From Peptostreptococcaceae bacterium (lineage in GTDB: Bacteria > Bacillota > Clostridia > Peptostreptococcales > Peptostreptococcaceae), in contig JASBZE010000003.1 of the NCBI GenBank assembly GCA_029983575.1, positions 1 to 46,128 of the forward strand: DNA of 46,128 nt. The letters run 5' to 3'. Numbering within the stretch: position 1 is the first letter of the stretch; each line of letters begins with the position of its first letter. The translations under genes were made by a program, and so were the position numbers. Below the pieces are notes generated by a model that was given only the letters and a program-made list of their open reading frames with translations, had not been told where the DNA came from and did not search any database. Positions 26,395 to 34,572 of this stretch are shown here, piece by piece.

Positions 26395-26423
26395 ATTATA
26401 TTAAATTAAACTCAATCAATTTA
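26395..26423 (-). promoter_or_regulatory. Candidate prs promoter
   Basis: In the 114-nt gap between glmU and prs, a minus-strand TATAAT (26395-26400) with a poor -35 (TAAATT, 26418-26423, spacing 17) could start transcription about 35 nt before the prs ATG. It lies just after a small hairpin, so prs may have its own transcript. Confidence 0.4.
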
Positions 26424-26433
26424 ATTTTATCAC

Positions 26434-26454
26434 AAAACGCCGAACTTTTGGCGT
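26434..26454 (-). terminator. Weak hairpin after glmU
   Basis: On the minus strand ACGCC pairs with GGCGT around an 8-nt loop (26437-26454), followed by TTTGTG. It is 12 nt after the glmU stop. The stem is short and the T-run interrupted, so at most it gives partial termination between glmU and prs. Confidence 0.35.
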
Positions 26455-26466
26455 ATTTGAATCATT

Positions 26467-27837
26467 TTAGTCTTTTTTGCCGAATTTTTTTTCTACCCAG
26501 CCTTCGATATTTGTCTGTCTCGCCCTGGCTACTGACAGAGCTCCATCAGGCACTGTCTTAGTAATAGTAGAACCTGTAGCTATATATCCACCTTCTTCTA
26601 CGACGACTGGAGCTACTAAATTTGAATTAGATCCAACAAAGGCGTTATCCTTAACAGTCGACCTAAACTTATTAACTCCATCGTAATTTACAAATACAAC
26701 TCCGCATCCGATGTTGACATTTTTACCGACATCAGCATCACCGATGTATGAAAGATGTGAAGCCTTTGAGCCGTCTCCGAAGTTTGCGTTTTTGACCTCA
26801 ACAAAATCGCCTATCTTACATCCCTTGCCTATGTTTGACTTAGGTCTGAGATATGCAAATGGTCCGACCTTTGTTTCGTCGCCAACTTTTGAATCGACAA
26901 TTGTCGAATGATTTATAACGACGTTATTTCCTATTGTCGAATTATCTATTGAAGAACCTGATAGAATTTCTGAATCTTCTCCTATTACTGTTTTTCCTGT
27001 TATTCTTACGTTAGGATAGATTATTGTATCAGATCCTATTGTGACATCACCGTCAATGTATGTATTCTTTGGATCTAGGATTGTAACACCATTTTCCATG
27101 TGGTGTGTGTTTACCCTAATTCTAAATATCTCTTCTGCTTTGGCAAGGTCTACCCTTGAATTTACTCCCATGAGCTCTTCAATAGTAGCTCCCTTAAAAG
27201 CCCCCACCTTTAGTGATTTCCTCCTCATTATCTCAATCACGTCCGGTAGGTAGTACTCCCCTTGAGCGTTGTCGTTATTAACTTCACCAAGGGCTTCTTT
27301 TAGCTCCTTACCGTCAAAACAGTATATACCCGAATTAATCTCCCTTACCTTTTTTTCCTCATCATCAGCGTCTTTTTCCTCTACTATTCTGAGTAAATCT
27401 CCATTTTCGTCTCTTATTATCCTTCCATATCCCTTGGGTTCTTCCTTTTCAGTAGAAAGAACAGTGATATAGTATTTATTTTTTTTATGGTAGTCGTAGA
27501 GGTTTTTAAGCGTATCTGAATTAACTAAAGGAGTATCTCCACAGAGTACTACTATATCGTCTTCGTCATTTATAAATGAAGATGCACATTTTACAGCATG
27601 TGCTGTTCCCAATTGTTCTTCTTGATAAACAGTATGCACGTCTTTGGATATTTTCTCCTTGACTAACTCACTCTCATGGCCTACTATAGCCACAACCTCA
27701 CTTGAACCTGCCTTTTTTGATATATCTATTACGTGATTTAACATTTCTTTTCCGCCGACTTTATGTAAGACTTTCGGAAGTTTTGATTTCATCCTAGTTC
27801 CTTTTCCAGCCGCCAGTATAATAGTTTTAAAACTCAT
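26467..27837 (-). CDS. glmU: Bifunctional UDP-N-acetylglucosamine pyrophosphorylase / glucosamine-1-phosphate acetyltransferase
   Basis: A 456-residue enzyme catalysing the last two steps of UDP-GlcNAc synthesis for peptidoglycan. The N-terminal uridylyltransferase domain has LAAGKGTRMKSKLPKVLH, GDTPL and EEKDA. The C-terminal left-handed beta-helix (about 250-440) shows hexapeptide repeats and the acetyltransferase region KNANFGDGSKASHLSYIGDA with its catalytic His. Length is exactly typical. AGGAGG lies 4 nt before the ATG at 27837; the frame extends 12 codons upstream without a ribosome binding site. It follows purR by 28 nt. Confidence 0.98.
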   Translation of the reverse strand: MSFKTIILAAGKGTRMKSKLPKVLHKVGGKEMLNHVIDISKKAGSSEVVAIVGHESELVKEKISKDVHTVYQEEQLGTAHAVKCASSFINDEDDIVVLCGDTPLVNSDTLKNLYDYHKKNKYYITVLSTEKEEPKGYGRIIRDENGDLLRIVEEKDADDEEKKVREINSGIYCFDGKELKEALGEVNNDNAQGEYYLPDVIEIMRRKSLKVGAFKGATIEELMGVNSRVDLAKAEEIFRIRVNTHHMENGVTILDPKNTYIDGDVTIGSDTIIYPNVRITGKTVIGEDSEILSGSSIDNSTIGNNVVINHSTIVDSKVGDETKVGPFAYLRPKSNIGKGCKIGDFVEVKNANFGDGSKASHLSYIGDADVGKNVNIGCGVVFVNYDGVNKFRSTVKDNAFVGSNSNLVAPVVVEEGGYIATGSTITKTVPDGALSVARARQTNIEGWVEKKFGKKD

Positions 27838-27865
27838 ATTTCCTCCTAAAAGTGTCTCTAATCTT

Positions 27866-28681
27866 CTATTCATCTCCTAAACTAGCGAGATTTGGATTAA
27901 CTATAATGTCTTCTCCCTGAATATCTAGTTCAATAAGAGATACCCAATCATCAACTAATTTTTTCTCCGGTGTCTTAGTACTTATAAAAACTCCCGTCCC
28001 TACTACTTCAGCATTAAACTCATTCATCAGGTCCATCATACCCTTTATAGTACCACCCCCGCGCATAAAGTCATCTATTATTATGACCTTGCTGCCCGGT
28101 TGTATCGCCTTTCTCGGAAGGCTCATGGTCTCAACTTTTTGAGAATTTCCAGTAACATAAGTCATGCTCAAGGTTGGACCCTCACTGACTTTAATATCTT
28201 TTCTAATTATTACAAGGGGAAGATTAGTAGCTTTAGCTGTCATAAGAGCCATAGGTATTCCCTTGGTCTCCATTGTAACTATATAATCAGCCTCCGAATA
28301 GTCAATATAAGAAGCAAATATCTTTCCTATCTTATAGACAATGTTCGGATCGTAAATAAGGTCAATAAGATAGAGAAAACCGCCACTTAGCACCCTTCCC
28401 TCGTTTTTTATCCTCTCGCAAACCTCGCCAAGAAATTTTTGATTCTCCTCGTCTGATGTCCTAGGAATGTATTTGACTCCACCAGCAGCGCCAGAAATAG
28501 TAACGACTTTGCCGAGTCTAAGCTTTTCAAAAACATTCTTAACAACTAGAAGATCCTCACTTATTGTAGATTTTGCTGCGTTAAATTGTGTGGTAAAATA
28601 GCTTAATGTGAAAATCTGGTTGGGATTGTCAGAAAGTATCTTTACAATTGCGCCAACCCTCTCAGTCCTTTTAAATTTCAT
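27866..28681 (-). CDS. purR: Purine operon repressor PurR (Bacillus type)
   Basis: A 271-residue regulator with an N-terminal winged-helix domain (1-75) and a phosphoribosyltransferase-fold effector domain carrying the PRPP loop VIIIDDFMRGGGT. In Bacillus it binds pairs of GAAC-containing PurBoxes, and PRPP relieves repression. AAGGGGAGA precedes the ATG. It is the first gene of purR-glmU-prs and divergent from murC. Inverted GAAC half-sites bracket its own promoter (28775-28815), suggesting autoregulation. Pairing with prs, which makes the effector, is functionally sensible. Confidence 0.96.
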   Translation of the reverse strand: MKFKRTERVGAIVKILSDNPNQIFTLSYFTTQFNAAKSTISEDLLVVKNVFEKLRLGKVVTISGAAGGVKYIPRTSDEENQKFLGEVCERIKNEGRVLSGGFLYLIDLIYDPNIVYKIGKIFASYIDYSEADYIVTMETKGIPMALMTAKATNLPLVIIRKDIKVSEGPTLSMTYVTGNSQKVETMSLPRKAIQPGSKVIIIDDFMRGGGTIKGMMDLMNEFNAEVVGTGVFISTKTPEKKLVDDWVSLIELDIQGEDIIVNPNLASLGDE

Positions 28682-28746
28682 AAATTCTCCCCTTCATCTT
28701 TTAACTGCATATAATTTATTATTTTTAGCAATTCAGTTTTGCCTTG

Positions 28747-28755
28747 TGTTATAAT
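28747..28755 (+). promoter_or_regulatory. Extended -10 promoter of murC
   Basis: TGT-TATAAT (TG at 28747-28748, TATAAT at 28750-28755) is an extended -10 element about 100 nt before the murC start. No clear -35 is seen. The inverted-repeat operator at 28775-28815 lies in the early transcribed region of this promoter. Confidence 0.5.
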
Positions 28756-28774
28756 TAAGTTATAGTATTTATAT

Positions 28775-28819
28775 ACATGAACATTAATATATTATATCAC
28801 AAAAATCGTTCATGTTAAA
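28775..28819 (-). promoter_or_regulatory. Putative PurR operator bracketing the purR promoter
   Basis: ACATGAAC (28775-28782) and GTTCATGT (28808-28815) are a perfect 8-bp inverted pair 25 nt apart. Both contain the GAAC core of the Bacillus PurBox, which works as an inverted pair with similar spacing. Between them on the minus strand is an extended -10, TGA-TATAAT (28791-28799), with a weak -35 TTTAAC (28814-28819) 17 nt upstream. A protein on both half-sites would cover the purR promoter. It could be another dimeric regulator. Confidence 0.55.
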
Positions 28820-28853
28820 CTAGTTAGAAACAATTAACGAGGAGGTTTAGAAA

Positions 28854-30215
28854 TTGAATATTCACTTTATAGGTATTGGTGGTATAAGTATGAGCGCACT
28901 TGCCAAGATATGTATTAACAAAGGATATAACGTGTCTGGCTCAGATATAAGCTCTTCACCAATAATCGAGGATTTAAAAAGGCTCGGTGCTAAAATATAT
29001 ATAGGACAGAAAAAAGAAAATATTACTGATGATGTAAATATGGTTATCTATACCGCTGCGATAAATCCAAACAACGAGGAACTCATCGAAGCTCAGTCAA
29101 AAAACAATATTCTTGTTATGAACAGAGCGGCTTTTTTGGGGCAGATAATGAGGGAATACTCAAATTCAATTGCGGTGTCTGGTACACATGGTAAGACGAC
29201 CACCACTTCTATGCTGTCCACTATTTTTGATGAGAAAAAATTGGACCCTACTATACTCGTAGGCGGAAATCTGTCTTCTATTGGCGGAAACGTAAAAATC
29301 GGTCACTCTAAACACTTTATAACCGAGGCTTGCGAATATGTAGACAGCTTCTTAAACCTAAATCCAAAGATTGCTATAGTATTAAATATTGAAGAAGATC
29401 ATCTAGATTATTTCTCCGGTCTTGAAGAGATAAAGGCATCTTTTAATAAGTTCGGAAAACTCCTACCACATGACGGATATTTTATAATAAATGGAGATAA
29501 TCCAAATACGAGATCAATTCTTCACGATGTAGAGGGCAAAATAATTAACTTCGGAATTGGTCAAGAAAATGACGTGAAAATTAAAAATATCGAATTTGAT
29601 GAAGACGGATTCGGAACATTTGATTTAGATTATTTTGGAGAAGACTTCGGAACTTTTACATTAAGCGTAAGGGGAACTCACAATATATACAACGCAACCG
29701 CAGCAATAATCGCATCATACGTATCCGGTATCGACTTAGAAGACATCAGGCACAATATCAAGGACTACTACGGTGTCGGAAGAAGATTCGAAGATAAGGG
29801 ATATAGAAAGGGAGCTAAAGTAGTAGACGATTACGCACATCACCCAACTGAACTAAAGGCTACTTTGGCAGCTGCAAATAGCATAAGAAAAAATAAATTG
29901 TGGGTAGTTTTCCAGCCTCACACATATTCTAGGACCAAGAGTCTTTTAACTGAGTTTGCAGATGCTTTTTATGCTGCAGATAAGGTAATAATTACAGATA
30001 TTTATGCTGCAAGGGAAAAAGATCCGGGCGACATCCACTCAAAGGATCTAGTAGACAGGTTGGTGTACAACAATATCGATGCTATTTACATCAGTAATTT
30101 CGATGATATAGTAGATTACTTAGATGAAAATATAGAAGAAAACGACCTTGTCATCACTGCTGGTGCTGGACCTGTAAACCAAGTAGGAGAAAGACTGGTA
30201 GCACGTAACAATTAA
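28854..30215 (+). CDS. murC: UDP-N-acetylmuramate--L-alanine ligase
   Basis: A 453-residue cytoplasmic Mur ligase adding L-Ala to UDP-MurNAc in peptidoglycan synthesis. The N-terminal Rossmann domain starts with IHFIGIGGISMSALA; the ATP loop is SGTHGKTTTTSML; the central EACEYVDSFL and C-terminal DDYAHHPTEL and GAGPVNQVG motifs are conserved. The start codon is TTG (28854) with GAGGAGG 8 nt upstream. It is the only plus-strand gene in the first 34 kb, and appears monocistronic, ending in a long hairpin shared with the convergent gene. Confidence 0.97.
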   Translation: MNIHFIGIGGISMSALAKICINKGYNVSGSDISSSPIIEDLKRLGAKIYIGQKKENITDDVNMVIYTAAINPNNEELIEAQSKNNILVMNRAAFLGQIMREYSNSIAVSGTHGKTTTTSMLSTIFDEKKLDPTILVGGNLSSIGGNVKIGHSKHFITEACEYVDSFLNLNPKIAIVLNIEEDHLDYFSGLEEIKASFNKFGKLLPHDGYFIINGDNPNTRSILHDVEGKIINFGIGQENDVKIKNIEFDEDGFGTFDLDYFGEDFGTFTLSVRGTHNIYNATAAIIASYVSGIDLEDIRHNIKDYYGVGRRFEDKGYRKGAKVVDDYAHHPTELKATLAAANSIRKNKLWVVFQPHTYSRTKSLLTEFADAFYAADKVIITDIYAAREKDPGDIHSKDLVDRLVYNNIDAIYISNFDDIVDYLDENIEENDLVITAGAGPVNQVGERLVARNN

Positions 30216-30226
30216 TATCTATGACA

Positions 30227-30288
30227 AAAACCACCCGAGTTCTTGAGCAATTCAAAATCATGAGTTGACTCAAAATTCGAGTGGTTTT
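30227..30288. terminator. Long bidirectional hairpin between convergent murC and the hypothetical membrane protein gene
   Basis: AAAACCAC (30227-30234) and GTGGTTTT (30281-30288) close a 62-nt inverted repeat. Inside, CGAGTT/AATTCG, TTGAG/CTCAA and CAATTC/GAGTTG also pair, separated by single-base mismatches, with an 8-nt apical loop. The outer A/T pairs provide U-runs in both directions. Placement between two convergent stops supports two-way termination. Confidence 0.8.
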
Positions 30289-30300
30289 AATTATGTGTAT

Positions 30301-31110
30301 TTACTTTAAAAATCCATCTAAGTATTTATATAATTTATCATTGACTTCATAATATGCCGTTTGACCTGCGACAGTTATCTTTACATAATCCTTACCCATT
30401 GTCACAATTTCTATATTCGTCTTTCCATTTGATATCTTCACGGTAAAATTCTTCTTAGTTCTCTCAAACGCCTTTTCCGGTTGAACCTTACCCACGACCC
30501 TTTTATAAATTATATTTGAAGCTAGATCGTCTTTATTCCAAAAATGTACATTCTTTGTCGCTTGACCATCACTAACGCTGACGTCATCCCAGTCTTTGTA
30601 ATTATTTACGTAGTTATAGGAAGTGTAAATAAGTTTTTTCATAAGATTGTCGACGAGTTTTTTTTCTGAGACCGGTATTTTATAGTATTCCTCACCTTTT
30701 ACATTGAATACCTTAAAGTACTCTAGATCTGTTTGGAACTTGACCCCATCGTCATTATGACCTTCATATATTGGTTTAGTCATCTTCTCAGCACTTCTAA
30801 CCTTTTTAAAATCCGAGAAAAAATCATTGAATTCATCCCACATAGTCGGATCGATCTTCAAATAATCCGTATCATAATCAGTTACGTAAATTTTTTCTGA
30901 ATCTGAAATTTGTGTGATCAGTGATCTCTTGTCGGCCTCTTTAGCAATTTTTCGAGCGCCCGCCTCTTGCTCCTGATTAGTTTGTATATTAGTATCCCCG
31001 TTTTTATCCCTATTGCTTGTGATGGCAAAGCTGATAAAATATATTATAAAAAACCCAACAATCATAGCCGCAACTATAAAAGTCGGTTTAAATTTTCTCC
31101 TTCTTGCCAT
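30301..31110 (-). CDS. Hypothetical membrane-anchored extracytoplasmic protein
   Basis: A 269-residue protein I do not recognise. A basic N-terminus (MARRRKFK) and one membrane helix (about 10-31) are followed by a polar Asn/Gln/Glu/Asp linker (about 32-60) and an extracytoplasmic domain of roughly 200 residues rich in Lys, Asp and Tyr, with no cysteine and no catalytic signature visible. GGAGG precedes the ATG. It follows rsmA by 9 nt as the last gene of the rnmV-rsmA transcript. An envelope role is inferred from topology only. Confidence 0.7.
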   Translation of the reverse strand: MARRRKFKPTFIVAAMIVGFFIIYFISFAITSNRDKNGDTNIQTNQEQEAGARKIAKEADKRSLITQISDSEKIYVTDYDTDYLKIDPTMWDEFNDFFSDFKKVRSAEKMTKPIYEGHNDDGVKFQTDLEYFKVFNVKGEEYYKIPVSEKKLVDNLMKKLIYTSYNYVNNYKDWDDVSVSDGQATKNVHFWNKDDLASNIIYKRVVGKVQPEKAFERTKKNFTVKISNGKTNIEIVTMGKDYVKITVAGQTAYYEVNDKLYKYLDGFLK

Positions 31111-31119
31111 AATATCCTC

Positions 31120-31986
31120 CTACCTATCTAAAAGCTTAGAAAGCTCATTTGAAAGCCTAGAAAACTCCTCTATGCTAAGGGTCTCTCCCCTTCTTTTAGA
31201 GTCAATATTTGAATTGTCAAGGGCTGATTTTACAATATCCTTTGTTGCACCATCAACTGACTGTAAAGAGTTTAAAAGCGTCTTTCTCCTCTTTCCAAAA
31301 GAAGCCCTGACAGTCTCAAAAAACAACCCCTCATCTTCTACCTCGTATCTCTTTTCTCCTCTGACCCTTAGTGCAATAACTATAGAATCAACGTTGGGCT
31401 GAGGCATGAACATATGCCTAGGCACCTTTGAAATTATCTCAGTATCACAGTAATACTGAACTGCCACTGACAAAGCACCATAATCCTTGGTTGACGGTGA
31501 TGCATTCATCCTAAGCGCAACTTCCTTTTGTACCATTACGATAATGTCGCTTACGGGATGATGTTCCTCTAAGAATCTCATAATTATAGGAGTAGTTATG
31601 TAATAAGGCAGATTTGCTACCACCTTAAACTTTTCCCCATTAAAATACTTCTCTACTACCTCTGACACATCGGTCTTCATAAAGTCTTTGTTAAGTAAAG
31701 AAAAATTATCAAATCCCTTCATATTTTCCTCAATTATCGGCACTAGAGAAGAATCTATTTCTATGGCCACTACCTTTTTAGCCTTATTTGCCATCTCCAT
31801 TGTGAGTGTACCAATCCCCGGGCCAATCTCTAGAACATTATCCCCAGGCGAGATATCCGCCCCTCTTATTATCTTTTCAATTATATTTTCATCGATTAAA
31901 AAATTCTGTCCTAAGGATTTAGAAAATTTAAACCCATGTCTATTTACAATCTCCGCTGTCTTTTTAGGAGACGAAAGTTTATCCAT
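31120..31986 (-). CDS. rsmA: 16S rRNA (adenine1518-N6/adenine1519-N6)-dimethyltransferase RsmA (KsgA)
   Basis: A 288-residue SAM-dependent enzyme dimethylating two adjacent adenines near the 3' end of 16S rRNA. Motifs: FSKSLGQNFLID at the N-terminus, VLEIGPGIGTLT for SAM, VVAIEID, and the catalytic NLPYYITTP. The chosen start (31986) has GGAGG 5 nt upstream; 11 further codons are open but lack a site. It follows rnmV, the standard pairing in Bacillota (rnmV-rsmA). Confidence 0.97.
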   Translation of the reverse strand: MDKLSSPKKTAEIVNRHGFKFSKSLGQNFLIDENIIEKIIRGADISPGDNVLEIGPGIGTLTMEMANKAKKVVAIEIDSSLVPIIEENMKGFDNFSLLNKDFMKTDVSEVVEKYFNGEKFKVVANLPYYITTPIIMRFLEEHHPVSDIIVMVQKEVALRMNASPSTKDYGALSVAVQYYCDTEIISKVPRHMFMPQPNVDSIVIALRVRGEKRYEVEDEGLFFETVRASFGKRRKTLLNSLQSVDGATKDIVKSALDNSNIDSKRRGETLSIEEFSRLSNELSKLLDR

Positions 31987-32012
31987 AAATTCCTCCAAAA
32001 AATCTTCATTAT

Positions 32013-32132
32013 AAATCAAGTACTCCTATTAAATTTAGTGCTATTTTTCCTCAAATCAAGCACTGTTGTTTAATTTTAACACTTCTTTTCTTCAATTCAA
32101 GTACTTATTTAAATTTAATACTACTTTTCTTC
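32013..32132 (-). repeat. Three tandem degenerate 39-41 bp repeats derived from the 3' end of rnmV
   Basis: Read on the minus strand, three units lie back to back: 32094-32132 (39 nt, containing the rnmV stop codon), 32053-32093 (41 nt) and 32013-32052 (40 nt). Each begins GARGAAAA, continues with an AT-rich AAATTWA core and ends AGTRCTTGAWTT. The first copy includes the last codons and stop of rnmV, so the other two look like decayed duplications of the gene end, filling most of the rnmV-rsmA gap. Confidence 0.75.
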
Positions 32133-32708
32133 TTTTAAAATTTCATCCAAAGCCGATTCAAATTCCTCTCGAGTTACGCCGTACTTATTCAGTCTAGACA
32201 AAAACTGTTTTGAATTACCGTATCCAATTCCAAGTTTTTTACCTAGTTCATTTCTAAGTCTTTTTGAAAAGCTCATGCCAGTTAAGGCATTTTTCGCTAT
32301 ATCAGAATAAGTAAACTCGTCAATTTCTCTGCTTACCGACTCTCTAACGTGACTAAGAGCCTGTACTATAGCCATTGGCGATGCATTTTCTACGCCTATA
32401 TCATCATCCTTAATGGCTTCTTCTCTAGGCAAAAATGCGTGCTTAGCTTCTGGTATAGCTTCAGATATACGAGATCTTATCTTTTCCCCTGCAAAATCCG
32501 GATCAGTTAGTACAATTATACCGCATCTTTTGCTAGCAAAGAGAATTCTCTCCATTACACCTGTAGGAAAACCCCATCCATGTGTAGCTATAATCTCAGC
32601 ATCGACAGCCTTTTTAACGGCGGCTATATCATCTTTACCCTCAACTACAATAACCTCTTTTAACGATATTTTTTCTGATTTATGCTCTGATTTATTCAAA
32701 TTAATCAC
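32121..32708 (-). CDS. rnmV: Ribonuclease M5
   Basis: A 195-residue Toprim-fold nuclease that matures 5S rRNA. The Toprim motifs are EVIVVEGKDDIAAV (catalytic Glu) and IIVLTDPDFAGEKIR (DxD-type aspartates), followed by the C-terminal Rnase M5 domain with KLGIGYGNSKQFL. The start is GTG at 32708 with AAGGG 5 nt upstream. It is usually linked to tatD upstream and rsmA downstream. Here tatD is elsewhere (41996). The gene end is part of a tandem repeat. Confidence 0.95.
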   Translation of the reverse strand: MINLNKSEHKSEKISLKEVIVVEGKDDIAAVKKAVDAEIIATHGWGFPTGVMERILFASKRCGIIVLTDPDFAGEKIRSRISEAIPEAKHAFLPREEAIKDDDIGVENASPMAIVQALSHVRESVSREIDEFTYSDIAKNALTGMSFSKRLRNELGKKLGIGYGNSKQFLSRLNKYGVTREEFESALDEILKEEK

Positions 32709-32745
32709 ATTATCCCTTCAACGATTATAATTTAGTCACATCATT

Positions 32746-32751
32746 ATTATA
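32746..32751 (-). promoter_or_regulatory. Candidate -10 element of the rnmV-rsmA operon
   Basis: A minus-strand TATAAT (32746-32751) about 40 nt before the GTG, with a weak TTTTAA 17 nt upstream. A second TATAAT lies about 12 nt from the GTG but is too near to leave a ribosome-binding leader. Confidence 0.4.
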
Positions 32752-32781
32752 CTGTAAAAAGCATTATTTTAAAAGATAAAT

Positions 32782-32838
32782 AAAAAGGGACCAAGTGCGA
32801 TGAAAGGGAGAAAAATAAAAAACACCGCACCAAGCCCC
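32782..32838 (-). terminator. Intrinsic terminator of the acetolactate-synthase-like gene
   Basis: On the minus strand GGGGCTTGGTGCG (32826-32838) pairs with CGCACTTGGTCCC (32787-32799), 12 of 13 positions with wobbles, around a 26-nt AT-rich loop. TTTTTATTTAT follows. It lies about 108 nt beyond the stop at 32947; the intervening trailer has no recognisable gene. Confidence 0.75.
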
Positions 32839-32946
32839 TAATTAGCAAATTACATTTTATTAAATTTTTACTAACCCACCTTAAGTTATGTCTCTACATA
32901 GATTTTAAAAAGCGTAGGTTTTTAATTTAAGCACTTTTTTAGTATT

Positions 32947-34572
32947 TTATTTATCGATTACATACTCTAGGAAGAAAGGTCTGTCAAAATCAAATTTTTC
33001 TAAGGCCTCTTTAATTTCATCAGTATTTTTTACCCTGACTCCATCAATTCCAAAAGCCTCAGCCAGCTTCTTATTATCTACTTCATATCCTAGGTTTCGA
33101 TCTGAGTTTTTACATAAAATACATGAACTGTTTTCTATACCAAGTTCTTCATCATTTATCAACACTATCAAAATTGGTAAGTTTTCTTTTTTTATAGTTA
33201 CAAGCTCATTTACATTAGCTCTGAAACACTCACTTCTAGTAAATAAAACGACATTTTTATCTTGTTTTCCCTTTATTGCTCCTATAGATGCACCTACTCC
33301 ATACTCTAGATTTTGTAATGCACAAGGAGTCAAGAAGTCCTTAGGATTAGAAAACTTCCAATACTTTGCAGTAACAAACTGACCTATCCCAGCATCTGAA
33401 ACCAGGATATTTTTCTTTCCATTTCTTTCTACCAGTGAGTTTATCGTCTTAATTACATCTATATAACATTGTTTAGCGTAATTGTACTCTGGACTTTCTT
33501 CACGACCTTCAGGCGCCATAGTCTTGATTTCCTCTAGCCACTTTGGATTTTTCATAGCCACGCTCTCACTTATCAAGGATTTCAATACCCTCTTTGCCTT
33601 ACCTACAATTGCTAAATCTGCCTTTATCTTTCTATCAATCTCTTCTTCATTGATATCAATGTGAATAAGCTTTTCTGGGTTCTTATATTGAAATTTTTTG
33701 CCCGTGGCAGTAGACCTACACCTAGCGCCAATGGCAATGATCAAATCTGAGTTTACATATGCGTAATTCGCCTCATCAGTACCAAATTCCCCTGCAAGTC
33801 CAAGGTTTAACCTGTGATCTGAATCTATCGTACCAACAGCCTTTAATGAGTGGATTACCGGAATGTCGAGTTTTTCAGCAAATTCTACAAGTAAGGCGCT
33901 CGCGTTATCAGCCTTTACCCCTCCTCCCGAAAAAATAATCGGTTTAGTAGCCCTTGAAATCATGCTCACAGCTTTTTTTATCGTTTCATCTATATTTTTA
34001 TTTGCCCTAAACTCATACGACCTGAGGTCTACTTCCCAAAGTCTAGGGTCCCTAGTTGAATTAAAATTAACCTCTTGCTTTAAAATATTCATAGTAATAT
34101 CAATTATCACAGGCCCTTTTATCCCAGATCTAGAAATTTTAAAAGCCTCCTTAATCACAAAAGGTATGTCTTTTTGTTCGTTTAAGTAGTAATTTTTTTT
34201 AACGTTCGGAAGTCTTATCTCCGAGCAGTCAATCTCTCCGTTTAAAACTGACTCTATCTCAGATTCGTTGTAGTGAACCCTCAATATTACCATTGGAACT
34301 GCATCTCTATGGGCATTTTCAATCCCTGAAAGCGCATTAGTTGCGCCAGGCCCCGCTCCGATAACACACACTCCAGTTTTCCCAGTAGATCTTGCAAACC
34401 CATCAGCCGCGTGGATTACTCCCTGTTCATGTGATGCCTCAACTAAGTATATGCTTCCCTTACACTTGTCTAAGGCTTCAAAAATAGGTGTGGTCGATTC
34501 ACTTGGATATCCAAATACGGTATCCACATTTTCTTTTAACAGCCATTCTAACGCTAGTTCTGCACCATTCAT
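32947..34572 (-). CDS. Acetolactate-synthase-like thiamine-diphosphate enzyme with an altered cofactor motif
   Basis: A 541-residue protein of the acetolactate synthase / benzoylformate decarboxylase family. The N-terminal PYR domain (1-170) keeps the activating Glu49 in SHEQGVIHAADGFAR and GAGPGATNALSGIENA. The middle FAD/DHAP-like domain (about 190-340) and C-terminal PP domain (about 370-541) follow. The PP domain normally carries GDG, about 25 residues, then NN to hold Mg and diphosphate. Here those positions read Thr445-Arg446-Ser447 and Asn473-Asp474. Canonical cofactor binding is therefore doubtful. No ilvN, ilvC or ilvD is nearby. GGAGG lies 7 nt before the ATG. Divergent from the corrinoid protein gene. 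Family clear; activity unknown. Confidence 0.82.
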   Translation of the reverse strand: MNGAELALEWLLKENVDTVFGYPSESTTPIFEALDKCKGSIYLVEASHEQGVIHAADGFARSTGKTGVCVIGAGPGATNALSGIENAHRDAVPMVILRVHYNESEIESVLNGEIDCSEIRLPNVKKNYYLNEQKDIPFVIKEAFKISRSGIKGPVIIDITMNILKQEVNFNSTRDPRLWEVDLRSYEFRANKNIDETIKKAVSMISRATKPIIFSGGGVKADNASALLVEFAEKLDIPVIHSLKAVGTIDSDHRLNLGLAGEFGTDEANYAYVNSDLIIAIGARCRSTATGKKFQYKNPEKLIHIDINEEEIDRKIKADLAIVGKAKRVLKSLISESVAMKNPKWLEEIKTMAPEGREESPEYNYAKQCYIDVIKTINSLVERNGKKNILVSDAGIGQFVTAKYWKFSNPKDFLTPCALQNLEYGVGASIGAIKGKQDKNVVLFTRSECFRANVNELVTIKKENLPILIVLINDEELGIENSSCILCKNSDRNLGYEVDNKKLAEAFGIDGVRVKNTDEIKEALEKFDFDRPFFLEYVIDK

